From positions 1 through 16,635 of the forward strand of contig CANFNO010000016.1 in assembly GCA_947447845.1 (NCBI GenBank): DNA of 16,635 nucleotides, read 5' to 3'. This stretch comes from Burkholderiales bacterium (lineage in GTDB: Bacteria > Pseudomonadota > Gammaproteobacteria > Burkholderiales > Burkholderiaceae). Shown here in pieces: positions 7,054 to 14,739 of the stretch (its first letter is position 1; each line of letters begins with the position of its first letter). The notes under the pieces were generated by a model that saw only the letters and a list, made by a program, of their open reading frames with translations, made no database searches and was not told the origin of the DNA. A program made the translations under genes and the position numbers.

Positions 7054-8034
7054 ATGCACACCGACGACTTATCCAAGTGGATACACGGGCACATTTTTGA
7101 CCAAAGCAACCCGCTTGCCGAGCGCAGCACGCGTCTGGTGATGTGGATTACCGCTGCCATGATGATGGTGGAGATTGCGGCTGGCTGGTGGTACAACTCC
7201 ATGGCTCTGCTGGCCGACGGCTGGCACATGAGTTCACACGCGGTGGCTATTGGCCTGAGCGCCTTTGCCTATTCAGCGGCACGGCGCTACGCACAGGACG
7301 CACGCTTTGCCTTTGGCACCTGGAAGATCGAAATCCTGGGTGGCTTTGCTAGCGCTATTTTCTTGCTGGGCGTTGCCGCGTTGATGATTTTTGGCTCTAT
7401 CGAGCGCATCTGGTCGCCCCAACCGATTCAATACAAGGAAGCAATTGCGATTGCCGTGCTGGGACTGCTGGTGAATATCGTTTGCGCGCTCATTCTAGGC
7501 AAGGCCCACGGCCACGAGCATGGTCACAGCCATGGGCACGAACACGACCACCACCATGGTCACGCGCATGCACACAAACAGCATCAGGATTTGAACCTGA
7601 AGTCGGCCTACATCCATGTCATAGCCGACGCCGCTACGTCCGTGCTGGCAATTGCGGCGCTCATTGGCGGATTGCTGTTTGGCTGGTCTTGGCTCGACCC
7701 GGTGATGGGACTGGTCGGCGCCGTCTTGGTAGCGGTATGGGCCAAAGGTCTGATCGTTCAAACTGGCAAGGTTCTGCTTGATCGCGAGATGGACCATCCC
7801 GTAGTGGAAGAAATCCGTGAAGTGGTGGAAGCCAGTGGCGCCCATCAGACACTGACCCGGGTGACCGACCTGCATGTATGGCGCGTGGGAAAAAACGTAT
7901 ATTCCTGCGCACTCAGTCTTGTCACGCAGGACGCCAGCCTTACACCCACAAAGGTTCGGGAATGCCTGGCTGTGCATGAAGAAATTGTGCACGCCACGAT
8001 TGAGATTCACCGCTATCCCAGCCCTACGGTCTAG
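7054..8034 (+). CDS. dmeF: Cation diffusion facilitator, DmeF-like divalent metal exporter
   Basis: An inner-membrane CDF transporter exporting divalent metal (Co2+, Ni2+ or Zn2+; DmeF relatives favour cobalt) in exchange for protons. Numbering is from ATG 7054 (326 residues). Six membrane segments are expected. The TM2 metal site is ADGWHMSSH (D55, H58, H62); TM5 has HVIAD (H188, D192). The loop between TM4 and TM5 (about 152-177) holds 14 histidines, typical of metal-loading loops. A C-terminal cytoplasmic domain (about 240-326) contains the family pattern VTDLHVWRVG. ATG 7054 is chosen because MHTDDLSKWIHGHIF matches the DmeF N terminus. In-frame ATGs at 6970 and 6928 give extensions unlike the family; none has a clear ribosome site. 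The MFS gene follows 24 bases later, probably in the same transcript. Confidence 0.87.
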   Translation: MHTDDLSKWIHGHIFDQSNPLAERSTRLVMWITAAMMMVEIAAGWWYNSMALLADGWHMSSHAVAIGLSAFAYSAARRYAQDARFAFGTWKIEILGGFASAIFLLGVAALMIFGSIERIWSPQPIQYKEAIAIAVLGLLVNIVCALILGKAHGHEHGHSHGHEHDHHHGHAHAHKQHQDLNLKSAYIHVIADAATSVLAIAALIGGLLFGWSWLDPVMGLVGAVLVAVWAKGLIVQTGKVLLDREMDHPVVEEIREVVEASGAHQTLTRVTDLHVWRVGKNVYSCALSLVTQDASLTPTKVRECLAVHEEIVHATIEIHRYPSPTV

Positions 8035-8058
8035 CGAGCGGGAATAGGCAACGCGTCC

Positions 8059-9255
8059 ATGCCCGACCTGAAGCCCAGCGTGCTGAGCCAAATACCACGC
8101 GGCGTTTGGATATTGGGCTTTGTTAGCATGCTGATGGATATCTCCTCGGAGATGGTGCACAGCCTCTTGCCGATGTTTCTGATAACCGTGCTTGGCACTT
8201 CAGCCTTTACCGTGGGCCTGATTGAAGGCATGGCGGAGTCGACCGCACTTATCGTCAAGGTTTTTTCAGGCGTGCTCAGTGACTACCTGGGCAGGCGCAA
8301 GGGTCTGGCGCTCTTTGGCTACGCGCTGGGTGCATTGACCAAACCACTTTTCGCCTTATCAAACGGCATCGGCTTGGTGGTAACTGCGCGCCTGTTGGAC
8401 CGTGTGGGCAAGGGCATACGGGGCGCACCGCGCGACGCGCTGGTGGCAGACATCACACCATTTGCCGTGCGCGGCGCCGCCTTCGGGCTACGCCAGTCTT
8501 TGGACACCGTGGGCGCCTTTGTTGGGCCACTCTTGGGCGTAGGCTTGATGCTGCTCTGGGCCAATGATTTTCGCGCCATCTTCTGGGTCGCGACCATACC
8601 GGGTCTGATGGCCGTGGCCCTTTTGTTGTTCGGTCTTCGCGAGCCGCAAACGGCATCGGGCGTAAAGCGCAGCAACCCCATTTCCAAAGCCAATTTACGC
8701 CGACTTGGTGGCCCTTACTGGTGGACCGTTGGCGTGGGCGCCGTCTTCACTCTGGCTCGCTTTAGCGAGGCCTTTTTGGTACTAAGAGCCCAACAAAGCG
8801 GCGTGGCCATGGCCTTGGTACCTTTAATCATGGTGGCAATGAACCTGGTCTATTCGGCTTGCGCCTACCCTTTTGGCAAGTTGTCGGACAGGGTAAGCCA
8901 TAGCGCACTGCTTTTTTTCGGGTTATCAGTGCTGATTGCAGCCGATTTGGTGTTGGCCGGAAACAACGACTGGATTTCACTGGCAATTGGCATCGTGTTG
9001 TGGGGAATCCACATGGGAATAACCCAGGGTTTGCTTAGCACCATGGTGGCTGATACTGCGCCGGCCGATCTGCGCGGCACCGCCTTCGGCTTCTTTAACC
9101 TCTTGAGTGGGGTAGCTTTGCTATTTGCCAGCGTTCTGGCCGGTTGGCTATGGGAGCAATATGGCTCTTCTTTCACTTTCTACGGTAGCGCCGTGCTAAG
9201 TGCCTTAGCGATGTTAAGCCTCCTCGTCAAGCCCAAACCAGCGATGCGCGCATGA
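8059..9255 (+). CDS. MFS transporter, function unassigned
   Basis: A major facilitator superfamily carrier of 398 residues with about 11-12 hydrophobic segments along its whole length. The loop 2-3 motif A is clear (GVLSDYLGRRKG, about 71-82). Residues 114-128 (DRVGKGIRGAPRDAL) are a distinctive motif of an MFS subgroup often annotated simply as 'MFS transporter'; the substrate cannot be read from the sequence. Asp and Arg residues in D27 and R80 positions fit proton coupling. It starts 24 bases after the CDF exporter stop, with only a poor GGGAATAGG-type ribosome site, so coupling to the exporter is likely. A role in metal or metabolite efflux is a guess from context. Its stop overlaps ATGA at 9252, where a GGDEF reading frame formally begins. 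Confidence 0.88.
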   Translation: MPDLKPSVLSQIPRGVWILGFVSMLMDISSEMVHSLLPMFLITVLGTSAFTVGLIEGMAESTALIVKVFSGVLSDYLGRRKGLALFGYALGALTKPLFALSNGIGLVVTARLLDRVGKGIRGAPRDALVADITPFAVRGAAFGLRQSLDTVGAFVGPLLGVGLMLLWANDFRAIFWVATIPGLMAVALLLFGLREPQTASGVKRSNPISKANLRRLGGPYWWTVGVGAVFTLARFSEAFLVLRAQQSGVAMALVPLIMVAMNLVYSACAYPFGKLSDRVSHSALLFFGLSVLIAADLVLAGNNDWISLAIGIVLWGIHMGITQGLLSTMVADTAPADLRGTAFGFFNLLSGVALLFASVLAGWLWEQYGSSFTFYGSAVLSALAMLSLLVKPKPAMRA

Positions 9256-9332
9256 GGAAGATGAGCGTCGGCGGAAACATCTAGCGCAATAAAGCAATTG
9301 CCAGCAAAATCGAAGAAACAGCAAAATCTGCC

Positions 9333-9971
9333 TTGTTAGTAACTGCACTATTAGCCTTAGCGTTTGCCATGGGAGCGGCCATCCTGGTTTTACTGACCAG
9401 GCTTGCGCGTGCTCGCAAGACAGAAATTCAATTGCGCCAATCGATTGCCACAATGCAGGCGGCCGAGAGCTCGCTCAAAGAGCAAGCCTATTACGACTAC
9501 CTGACCGGACTTCCAAACCGGGCTCTTCTGGCTGATCGCTTCCACCTTGCGATAGAACGTTCCAAGCGAAGCCGCAAACCCTTTGCGGCGGTGATGATTG
9601 ACCTAAATAACTTCAAATCGATCAATGACACGCATGGACACGCTGCGGGTGACGAAGTGCTCGTCGTGATGGGCAAGCGATTGCTAGAAACCGTGCGCGC
9701 ATCGGATACGGTTTCGCGCCTGGGAGGAGACGAATTTGTGCTGGTGATCGAGGCAATTGAAGATAAACGCGAACTAGCCCAAATCGGTCAAAAACTGATC
9801 GATATGTTGTCCGACAAAGTGACACTGAGTTGTGGAGCCGAAGTAAGTCTGGGTGGAAGTTTGGGGTTTGCTATCTACCCGACGGACGGATCGACCATGG
9901 AAAGCATGCTTCACGTTGCTGATCAAGCCATGTATGACTGCAAGACTTCTGGAATGATGCCCTTGTTTTAG
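9333..9971 (+). CDS. Short membrane-anchored diguanylate cyclase (GGDEF), possibly 5'-damaged
   Basis: Makes cyclic di-GMP from two GTP if functional. From TTG 9333 (212 residues) it has one membrane segment (about 3-22), a linker helix, and a full GGDEF domain: DYLTGLPNR at the start, RLGGDEF in the active site, and the inhibitory I-site RASD five residues before it. The 5' end is odd. The same frame has an ATG at 9252 overlapping the MFS stop (ATGA), but it meets an amber TAG at 9282 after ten codons. Reading through would give a helix plus this membrane segment, as at the end of a larger sensor domain. None of the possible starts (TTG 9333, ATT 9297, ATG 9369) has a ribosome site. This suggests a truncated gene or pseudogene; the domain itself is intact. 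Confidence 0.72.
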   Translation: MLVTALLALAFAMGAAILVLLTRLARARKTEIQLRQSIATMQAAESSLKEQAYYDYLTGLPNRALLADRFHLAIERSKRSRKPFAAVMIDLNNFKSINDTHGHAAGDEVLVVMGKRLLETVRASDTVSRLGGDEFVLVIEAIEDKRELAQIGQKLIDMLSDKVTLSCGAEVSLGGSLGFAIYPTDGSTMESMLHVADQAMYDCKTSGMMPLF

Positions 9972-9991
9972 CAGATGCAAGGCCGCTTGCC

Positions 9992-10306
9992 TCAGAGCGA
10001 ACCAAATTTCGATGCGTTGGCTGAAGAGTAATAGCCACGAAATAGCAGCGTGATTTTGTCTAACGCCGACTGTGCCGCAGCGTCATCACGGCACGAGGCA
10101 ATGGCCCGCATAAGGTTGGGACGCAAGTACCACAACTGCGACAAGTCACTGGCAAATGTGATGTCCATCTGGGTGTCGAAATGCGTCTCACCACAATGCT
10201 CTTCCAAGGCGGACAGCATCGCGGCGCGAATGCTATGGAACACATTGTCTGGACACTCAATCATGTCGCGGCCCAGAATGGCCCGAATACTGCTTCTTAG
10301 TCCCAT
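9992..10306 (-). CDS. Conserved-looking hypothetical protein (104 residues)
   Basis: No function recognised. A small soluble protein with no signal peptide; mainly helical by composition, with a central FASDLSQLWYLRPNLMRAI segment, where aromatic residues cluster, and Cys residues at about 18, 38 and 72. I recall similar unannotated proteins in Burkholderiales, but that is memory, not a search. ATG 10306 is chosen because GGGAG lies 9 bases upstream; the frame could open at TTG 10339, which has no ribosome site. The ribosome site lies in a small inverted repeat (GGAGT-3-ACTCC, 10307-10319). It is convergent with the GGDEF gene (20-base gap) and divergent from the hemerythrin gene, with an FNR-like box between. 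Confidence 0.72.
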   Translation of the reverse strand: MGLRSSIRAILGRDMIECPDNVFHSIRAAMLSALEEHCGETHFDTQMDITFASDLSQLWYLRPNLMRAIASCRDDAAAQSALDKITLLFRGYYSSANASKFGSL

Positions 10307-10365
10307 GGAGTTGGACTCCCTATACCGAGTAACTGACAAAGGATATTGGCCAGAATTTTACCCAA

Positions 10366-10379
10366 ATGATCCGCATCAA
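10366..10379. promoter_or_regulatory. Near-consensus FNR/Anr-type box
   Basis: ATGAT-CCGC-ATCAA matches TTGATNNNNATCAA at 9 of 10 positions. It sits between the divergent 104-residue gene and the bacteriohemerythrin gene. A TAAACT at 10421-10426 could be a -10 for the latter, putting the box centre near -61. One such near match is expected about 0.5 times per window by chance, so it is only suggestive. Confidence 0.35.
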
Positions 10380-10483
10380 CAATAAGTAATTTTCCTGGAA
10401 ATTGCCAGTCAATTCGAGCCTAAACTGAAGGCCCTAAAGACGGTGCGCCTTGGGAACTGATATTTGAGACACGGGAGCGTCAA

Positions 10484-10894
10484 TTGGAATACCAATGGGA
10501 AGAACGGTTCAGCACGGGGGATGAGGCCATCGATCTTCAGCACAAAACCGTTTTTGAACTCTCCAACGCGTTTTTTCTGGCCCAAGGCAAAGAACAACTT
10601 GATATCGCTTTGGCGAAGTTGCTCGAATATGTGAGGAAGCACTTTGCTTATGAAGAAGGGCTCATGGAACAGATGTACATGGTTAACCACCACGAGCACA
10701 TCCTGTCACACATGCACCTCATTGAGCGACTGGAAACGCTGCAGGGCCGCCTGTCTAACGACTCACTCGACCAAATGGAACTTTCATTGTTCCTGAATCA
10801 CTGGACTTCTAGCCATATTCCCCGGTTGGATGCCAATTTGGTGGAGTGCCTTCGCCTGTGCGAGACGAGAAGAGGCGACCTGTTTAGCAGTTGA
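10484..10894 (+). CDS. Bacteriohemerythrin
   Basis: A cytoplasmic di-iron protein that binds O2 reversibly; roles in oxygen storage, delivery or sensing are known for the family. All seven iron ligands are present: H20 (DLQHK), H53 and E57 (HFAYE), H72 and H76 (HEHILSH), H111 and D116 (SHIPRLD). The N-terminal W5 and GDEAID are typical of the family, as is the length of 136 residues. The start codon is TTG, supported by GGGAG at 10473-10477 with 6-base spacing; there is no usable ATG upstream. It is divergent from the 104-residue gene, with an FNR-like box in the 177-base gap, and has c-di-GMP genes on both sides. Family assignment is firm; the specific role is inference. Confidence 0.92.
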   Translation: MEYQWEERFSTGDEAIDLQHKTVFELSNAFFLAQGKEQLDIALAKLLEYVRKHFAYEEGLMEQMYMVNHHEHILSHMHLIERLETLQGRLSNDSLDQMELSLFLNHWTSSHIPRLDANLVECLRLCETRRGDLFSS

Positions 10895-10923
10895 ACAGAC
10901 TCTTTGCGCGCCCGGCATTTAAC

Positions 10924-11214
10924 TTAAAGCTGCCCGAATTCTGTGGTGTTTGCGTAAACAAAGGCGCAGTTTTCTGACCACCCTTGGGGCACGTCACAGT
11001 TATAGAGTTTGCCGGCCCGGCATGCCGTACAGACCATGGACCGAAATCGGGCGAGTTCTCCCGGGGTCGTTGACACAGTGGTAGACGCTTCATCAACGGC
11101 TCTTTGCACCAGCACAAGCAGCTGATTTTCAACTGCCAAGTCCGGGTTTTTCTTGAGGTGCTTACCTATGGCTTCAGCCAAAGTATCAGCTTCCCTACGT
11201 TCCCAATTAGCCAA
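10924..11214 (-). CDS. Hypothetical protein with CxxC motif (96 residues)
   Basis: Not recognised. A soluble protein with a charged helical N-terminal half (about 1-45), then a cysteine-containing C-terminal half: MVCTACRAG gives a CxxC near residues 62-65, with further Cys near 72 and 82. Those four cysteines could bind a metal or form disulfides, but no known zinc-finger spacing is matched. TTG 11214 is chosen because GAAGGGA lies 6 bases upstream. A TTG at 11229 is also in frame but has no ribosome site, and no ATG fits. It lies 132 bases after the GGDEF-EAL gene on the same strand and is convergent with the hemerythrin gene. A poor promoter-like pair (TTGCCT, 18 bases, TACAGT) lies upstream. 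Confidence 0.6.
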   Translation of the reverse strand: MANWERREADTLAEAIGKHLKKNPDLAVENQLLVLVQRAVDEASTTVSTTPGELARFRSMVCTACRAGKLYNCDVPQGWSENCAFVYANTTEFGQL

Positions 11215-11346
11215 TGGAAATCCCTTCAAACGAATTCTGCGTCTCGCTAAAACTACTGTAGCACTTGCACCGCACTATAGGCAACGGAAGTCTGCGCAGA
11301 AACCGACTTCCTGTAAGGCTTAAGCCACGCATATGCCGTGCTTTGG

Positions 11347-13800
11347 TCATTTTCTGGCCTCGGCCCAATCGACATTTTGAGCCCAAGCATTGGCCCAATC
11401 CGGGATATCCCCACCCGGCATAGGGCGAGCAATACCGTAGCCTTGCGCAAGTTCACAGCCAAGCGACAACAGTGCTTGCCCATGCGCCAGTGTTTCAACA
11501 CCTTCGGCAATGACCTCCCGATTGAAGGCGCGCGCCAGACCGATGACACCCTTGAGAATGGCCAGATCATCCGCATCGTCAAGCATGTCACGCACAAAGC
11601 TTTGGTCAATCTTTAGTTGCTTAACCGGCAAGCGCCGTAGATAGGTAAGCGAGGAATAGCCCGTACCAAAATCATCCAGGGAAAATTCCACGCCCAATTT
11701 TTTACACTCTCGGATGACCTTGGCTACCTGCAATAAATCCTCCAACGCACTTGTTTCAAGCACCTCAAGACTCAGTTGATGGCGTGCAAGCCCTGTATGC
11801 AGATCCAGTTCCTGTTTGAGTTTCTCGACGAAATCATGTTGCTGTAGCTGCAAAGCGCTCACATTCGCGCTCACGGCAAGGCGTAAGCCGCCCTTTTGCC
11901 AGTGCACCATCTGTTGTATGCAGTTACGGATAACCCAATCGCCCACTTCGACGGCAAGGGGTTGGTTTTCCAGAATTGGCAAAAAAGCTGCCGGTAATAG
12001 CAGGCCGCGTTCGGGATGCCGCCAACGAATCAGCGCCTCTGCCCCCTCAAGGAGACCGGTACGCATATTGACCTTGGGCTGGTAGTGCAAAACCAGTTCA
12101 TTGCCATGCAAAGCCCGGCGCACGCGATCCAGCCCCTCATGAAGACCGCGCACACTCTGATCTTTATCGTCATCAAACAAGTGGAAGCGGTTTTTGCCAG
12201 CTATTTTGGCCTGGTACATCGCATGGTCTGCCTGGCGAAGCAATTGTTCCGCATCGATGTCCTGCGATTGCGGATAAAAGGTGGCGCCAATACTCGCTGT
12301 TACCTGTACCAGATGCGCTTCATGCAGCAGCGGCTCTGATGCAGCCGACAGCAACCTTTCCAGCAAGTCAATACTGTCAGAGCTACCGTCCAAGTCATTC
12401 AGCACCGCCACGAATTCATCACCCCCAATGCGCGAAAGCGTGTCTCCATCCCGCAGCGCATGCTTCATGCGGGCGGCAACATGGATCAACATGCTATCGC
12501 CCGCATCGTGTCCGTGGGCGTCGTTAATCGCTTTGAATCCGTCAAGGTCGACGTAAATGATGGCCACTTTGCGTGTACGTCGCTGGGCATGCATCATGGC
12601 TTGTTGCAGCCGATCCGCCAGCAGCAGGCGATTCGGCAAATTGGTCAGAGGGTCATAGTGGGCGATTTGGTCAAGGCGACTCTCGTGCTCTTTAACCTTG
12701 GTAATGTCAGAAAACAAGCCCACGTACTGCTTGACTTGCCCTTGCGTGTCGAGGACAGCACTAATGGTCATCAGTGCAGGAAAGACATCGCCTGATTTGC
12801 GGCGATTCCAAATCTCACCGCTCCAGTGGCCCTGCGAGGCCAACACACTCCACATCGCTGCGTAAAAGTCTTCTGTGTGACGCCCGGAGCTAAGCACATT
12901 GGGATTGCGACCCAGAACCTCACTACGGTCGTGGCCGGTAATACGCGTGAAAGCTTGATTGACTTCGATGATGCAGGCATTTGCGTCGGTGACCAGGATG
13001 CCTTCACGCGCATGCTCAAACACATTTGCCGCCACTTGCAAGCGCTCCTGGCTTAGTTTCTGCGCTGTGATGTCCCTGACAAACGCGTAGAAGCGGTCGC
13101 CCAGGGCTGGCACATAAAGCACACTCACATCCACGTAAAAGATGGACAGATCCCGGCGCCTATGACGCGCTTCAAAGCGCACATACCCGTTTTCCACCAT
13201 GGCACGAATGTGTTCAGCGGCTTGCTCCGGTGTCTCATCCGCCTCAACATCGGGAATGTGCAAACCGATCAACTCATCCCGCGTGTAGCCATGCATTTTG
13301 CAGATGGCCTCGTTGGCTTCGATGATGCGGCCGCGACCATCGGTAATCCAGAAGCCGTCCATTGAAGCCTGAACCACGGCCTGATATTGCTGCGCAGTTG
13401 CCAATGCCAGTTTGCGCTCGGTGATGTCGCGCAGTGCAACTGAAATTGCCACTCTGCCATCGAACATTACGCGGGTAGTCTGAGTCTCTATGTCGATCAA
13501 GCTGCCATCGATTTTGAAGAACTTCTGCTCCATGGGAGGGGTGGTGCCGCCATCTATCAGCACGGTCTTTGTGCGTGCTAGCACTGCACTATGAAAGTCG
13601 GGGTGCACCCAACCAAGAACATTGGTGCCAAGCACTTCGGATTCGCTAGCGGCCCCAATCAAACTAAGCGCCGCAGGATTGGCGTAAACGATTTTGCCGT
13701 CGCAATGAATCACCATAGGAAAAGGGGTCCACTCGATCAGCGTGCGATGACGAGCATCGTGATCGGAATCATCTAGCAGTATTGTGGCGCTCTCGACCAT
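11347..13800 (-). CDS. PAS-PAS-PAS-GGDEF-EAL cyclic di-GMP signalling protein
   Basis: A cytoplasmic 817-residue regulator that may make and/or break down c-di-GMP. Three PAS domains lie at about 15-128, 136-248 and 255-370, each ending in a DIT-type segment (LRDITERK, VRDITAQK, FSDITKVK). The GGDEF domain (about 375-542) has HYDPLTNLPNR, GGDEF at 459-463 and an I-site RDGD (450-453), so cyclase chemistry looks possible. The EAL domain (about 555-800) keeps E588-A589-L590, N646, E679/E682, DDFGTGYSS (709-717), K730 and EGVET (766-770), so phosphodiesterase activity looks intact. No membrane segment or signal peptide is seen. ATG 13800 has AGAGGT 4 bases upstream. A near-match FNR box lies 63-76 bases upstream. 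PAS ligands (heme, flavin or none) cannot be told. Confidence 0.95.
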   Translation of the reverse strand: MVESATILLDDSDHDARHRTLIEWTPFPMVIHCDGKIVYANPAALSLIGAASESEVLGTNVLGWVHPDFHSAVLARTKTVLIDGGTTPPMEQKFFKIDGSLIDIETQTTRVMFDGRVAISVALRDITERKLALATAQQYQAVVQASMDGFWITDGRGRIIEANEAICKMHGYTRDELIGLHIPDVEADETPEQAAEHIRAMVENGYVRFEARHRRRDLSIFYVDVSVLYVPALGDRFYAFVRDITAQKLSQERLQVAANVFEHAREGILVTDANACIIEVNQAFTRITGHDRSEVLGRNPNVLSSGRHTEDFYAAMWSVLASQGHWSGEIWNRRKSGDVFPALMTISAVLDTQGQVKQYVGLFSDITKVKEHESRLDQIAHYDPLTNLPNRLLLADRLQQAMMHAQRRTRKVAIIYVDLDGFKAINDAHGHDAGDSMLIHVAARMKHALRDGDTLSRIGGDEFVAVLNDLDGSSDSIDLLERLLSAASEPLLHEAHLVQVTASIGATFYPQSQDIDAEQLLRQADHAMYQAKIAGKNRFHLFDDDKDQSVRGLHEGLDRVRRALHGNELVLHYQPKVNMRTGLLEGAEALIRWRHPERGLLLPAAFLPILENQPLAVEVGDWVIRNCIQQMVHWQKGGLRLAVSANVSALQLQQHDFVEKLKQELDLHTGLARHQLSLEVLETSALEDLLQVAKVIRECKKLGVEFSLDDFGTGYSSLTYLRRLPVKQLKIDQSFVRDMLDDADDLAILKGVIGLARAFNREVIAEGVETLAHGQALLSLGCELAQGYGIARPMPGGDIPDWANAWAQNVDWAEARK

Positions 13801-13862
13801 GGAAACCTCTTTTTCCCCTTCTTCCCCATTACCCCCCTACACTTGTTTTTGCGCATTGAAAC

Positions 13863-13876
13863 TTGACCCAAATCAC
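13863..13876. promoter_or_regulatory. FNR/Anr-like box upstream of the GGDEF-EAL gene
   Basis: TTGAC-CCAA-ATCAC (minus strand GTGAT-TTGG-GTCAA) differs at one position from the degenerate FNR/Anr pattern TTGAYNNNNRTCAA. No clear -10 is visible at the expected distance, so this is a candidate only. Confidence 0.3.
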
Positions 13877-14086
13877 GCGGCTTAACGCCCACACGGTAGT
13901 TCAGCAGCATAGAAGCGCCTATCCCCCATTCGGGTGATATTGCGAATATATTGATACAACGCAACTGGCAAAAGCCATTTGCCCGGTTTGTCCTGACCGA
14001 GAATGAACAAAGCTGAGGCTGAAATTTTTCGTAAATTCTCAGCAACACCTGTACCTTGTTGAAGGGATAAATCACTGCCGCGCCGC

Positions 14087-14116
14087 TTGGTTTCATTCCA
14101 TCGTTGACCTGATAAT
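14087..14116 (+). promoter_or_regulatory. Candidate promoter of the secreted coiled-coil protein gene
   Basis: TTGGTT (14087-14092), an 18-base spacer and GATAAT (14111-14116). The start of transcription would be near 14123, giving a short leader. The -10 lies inside an inverted repeat, GTTGA-8-TCAAC (14103-14120), that could be an operator. Confidence 0.4.
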
Positions 14117-14141
14117 CAACAACTCAATTCGGAGCTTATCC

Positions 14142-14708
14142 ATGAAAATACAAACCTTTGCGCCCTTGCTGGTGGCCTGTCTGACCATGTTCCACACGGC
14201 CCACGCGCAAGTGCCAAAGCTCGAGCAGAAGACAGCGTTTTGCGCAACTTCAATCGAGTTACCCCGCAAGCGGGACAGCAACGATGTGTACCTGTGCGAA
14301 ACCTCGGCACGTACATGCGGCCCCTACCTGAAACCCAGTTGCCTGGACGACGCAAAACAAGGTGATTGGGAAGTGGCCTCGGCAACCCGGCAAACCTTGT
14401 TGCGCGACTTTGCAAACATTCCCTGCAGTTGCGTGGGTACGCAGTATGTTCTTACGCGCAAAGCAACAACAGCGGCTATACCGCCGGTGGTGAATACGGC
14501 TCCTGTGGCGGCTGTCGCCGCACCGGCGGCTTTACCTGTCGCGGCGCCCCCGGCCACACCCACCGTAGCCGCAATAAGCACACCCCCAGGATCGCTGGCG
14601 AGTGAGGTGGAGGGACTCAAACAGGACAACGTGCAAATCAAGCGCCAGCTTGACCAGTTGCAGCGGCAATTTGACGAACTGCGTCGCGAATTGCTCACAA
14701 AAAAATGA
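14142..14708 (+). CDS. Secreted protein with Cys-rich domain, Ala/Pro linker and C-terminal coiled coil
   Basis: Not recognised as a named family. A Sec signal peptide covers residues 1-22 (MKIQ...AHA, cut before Q). Mature residues 23-105 contain six cysteines (near 34, 52, 59, 67, 95 and 97) that could form three disulfides in the periplasm. About 108-150 is a low-complexity Ala/Pro/Val/Thr linker. About 152-187 is a coiled coil with heptad-like Leu/Val spacing (LASEVEGLKQ...LRRELL), probably for oligomerisation, as in CpoB or OmpA-linked envelope proteins, though no such domain is present. GGAG lies 7 bases before ATG. It is a single gene, divergent from the GGDEF-EAL gene. An envelope or periplasmic structural role is inference. 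Confidence 0.8.
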   Translation: MKIQTFAPLLVACLTMFHTAHAQVPKLEQKTAFCATSIELPRKRDSNDVYLCETSARTCGPYLKPSCLDDAKQGDWEVASATRQTLLRDFANIPCSCVGTQYVLTRKATTAAIPPVVNTAPVAAVAAPAALPVAAPPATPTVAAISTPPGSLASEVEGLKQDNVQIKRQLDQLQRQFDELRRELLTKK

Positions 14709-14739
14709 GGTGCTGCGGCATTTGCCGACCTTAACGATG

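Larger units (their letters stand above)
13801..14141. other. Intergenic region between divergent GGDEF-EAL and secreted-protein genes
   Basis: 341 bases without a supported gene. It holds the ribosome site of the GGDEF-EAL gene (13805-13810, minus), an FNR-like box (13863-13876), and a small AT-rich palindrome ATATT-GCG-AATAT near 13937-13949. A likely plus-strand promoter (14087-14116) and the ribosome site GGAG (14131-14134) serve the secreted protein. No RNA gene was recognised. Confidence 0.6.

Noticed and set aside
7501..7580. Short repeated CAC/CAT-rich DNA as a tandem repeat or CRISPR-like array
   Set aside because: It encodes the histidine-rich loop of the CDF exporter; the DNA repetition follows from the His/Gly codons.
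7495..8160. 221-codon minus-strand open frame opposite the CDF exporter
   Set aside because: It is the complement of the His-rich loop and membrane segments of the exporter, with no ribosome site and no family features.
14103..14120. GTTGACCTGATAATCAAC read as an FNR box
   Set aside because: TTGAC and ATCAA are separated by 6 bases instead of 4, so it does not fit FNR/Anr; kept only as a possible operator for another regulator.
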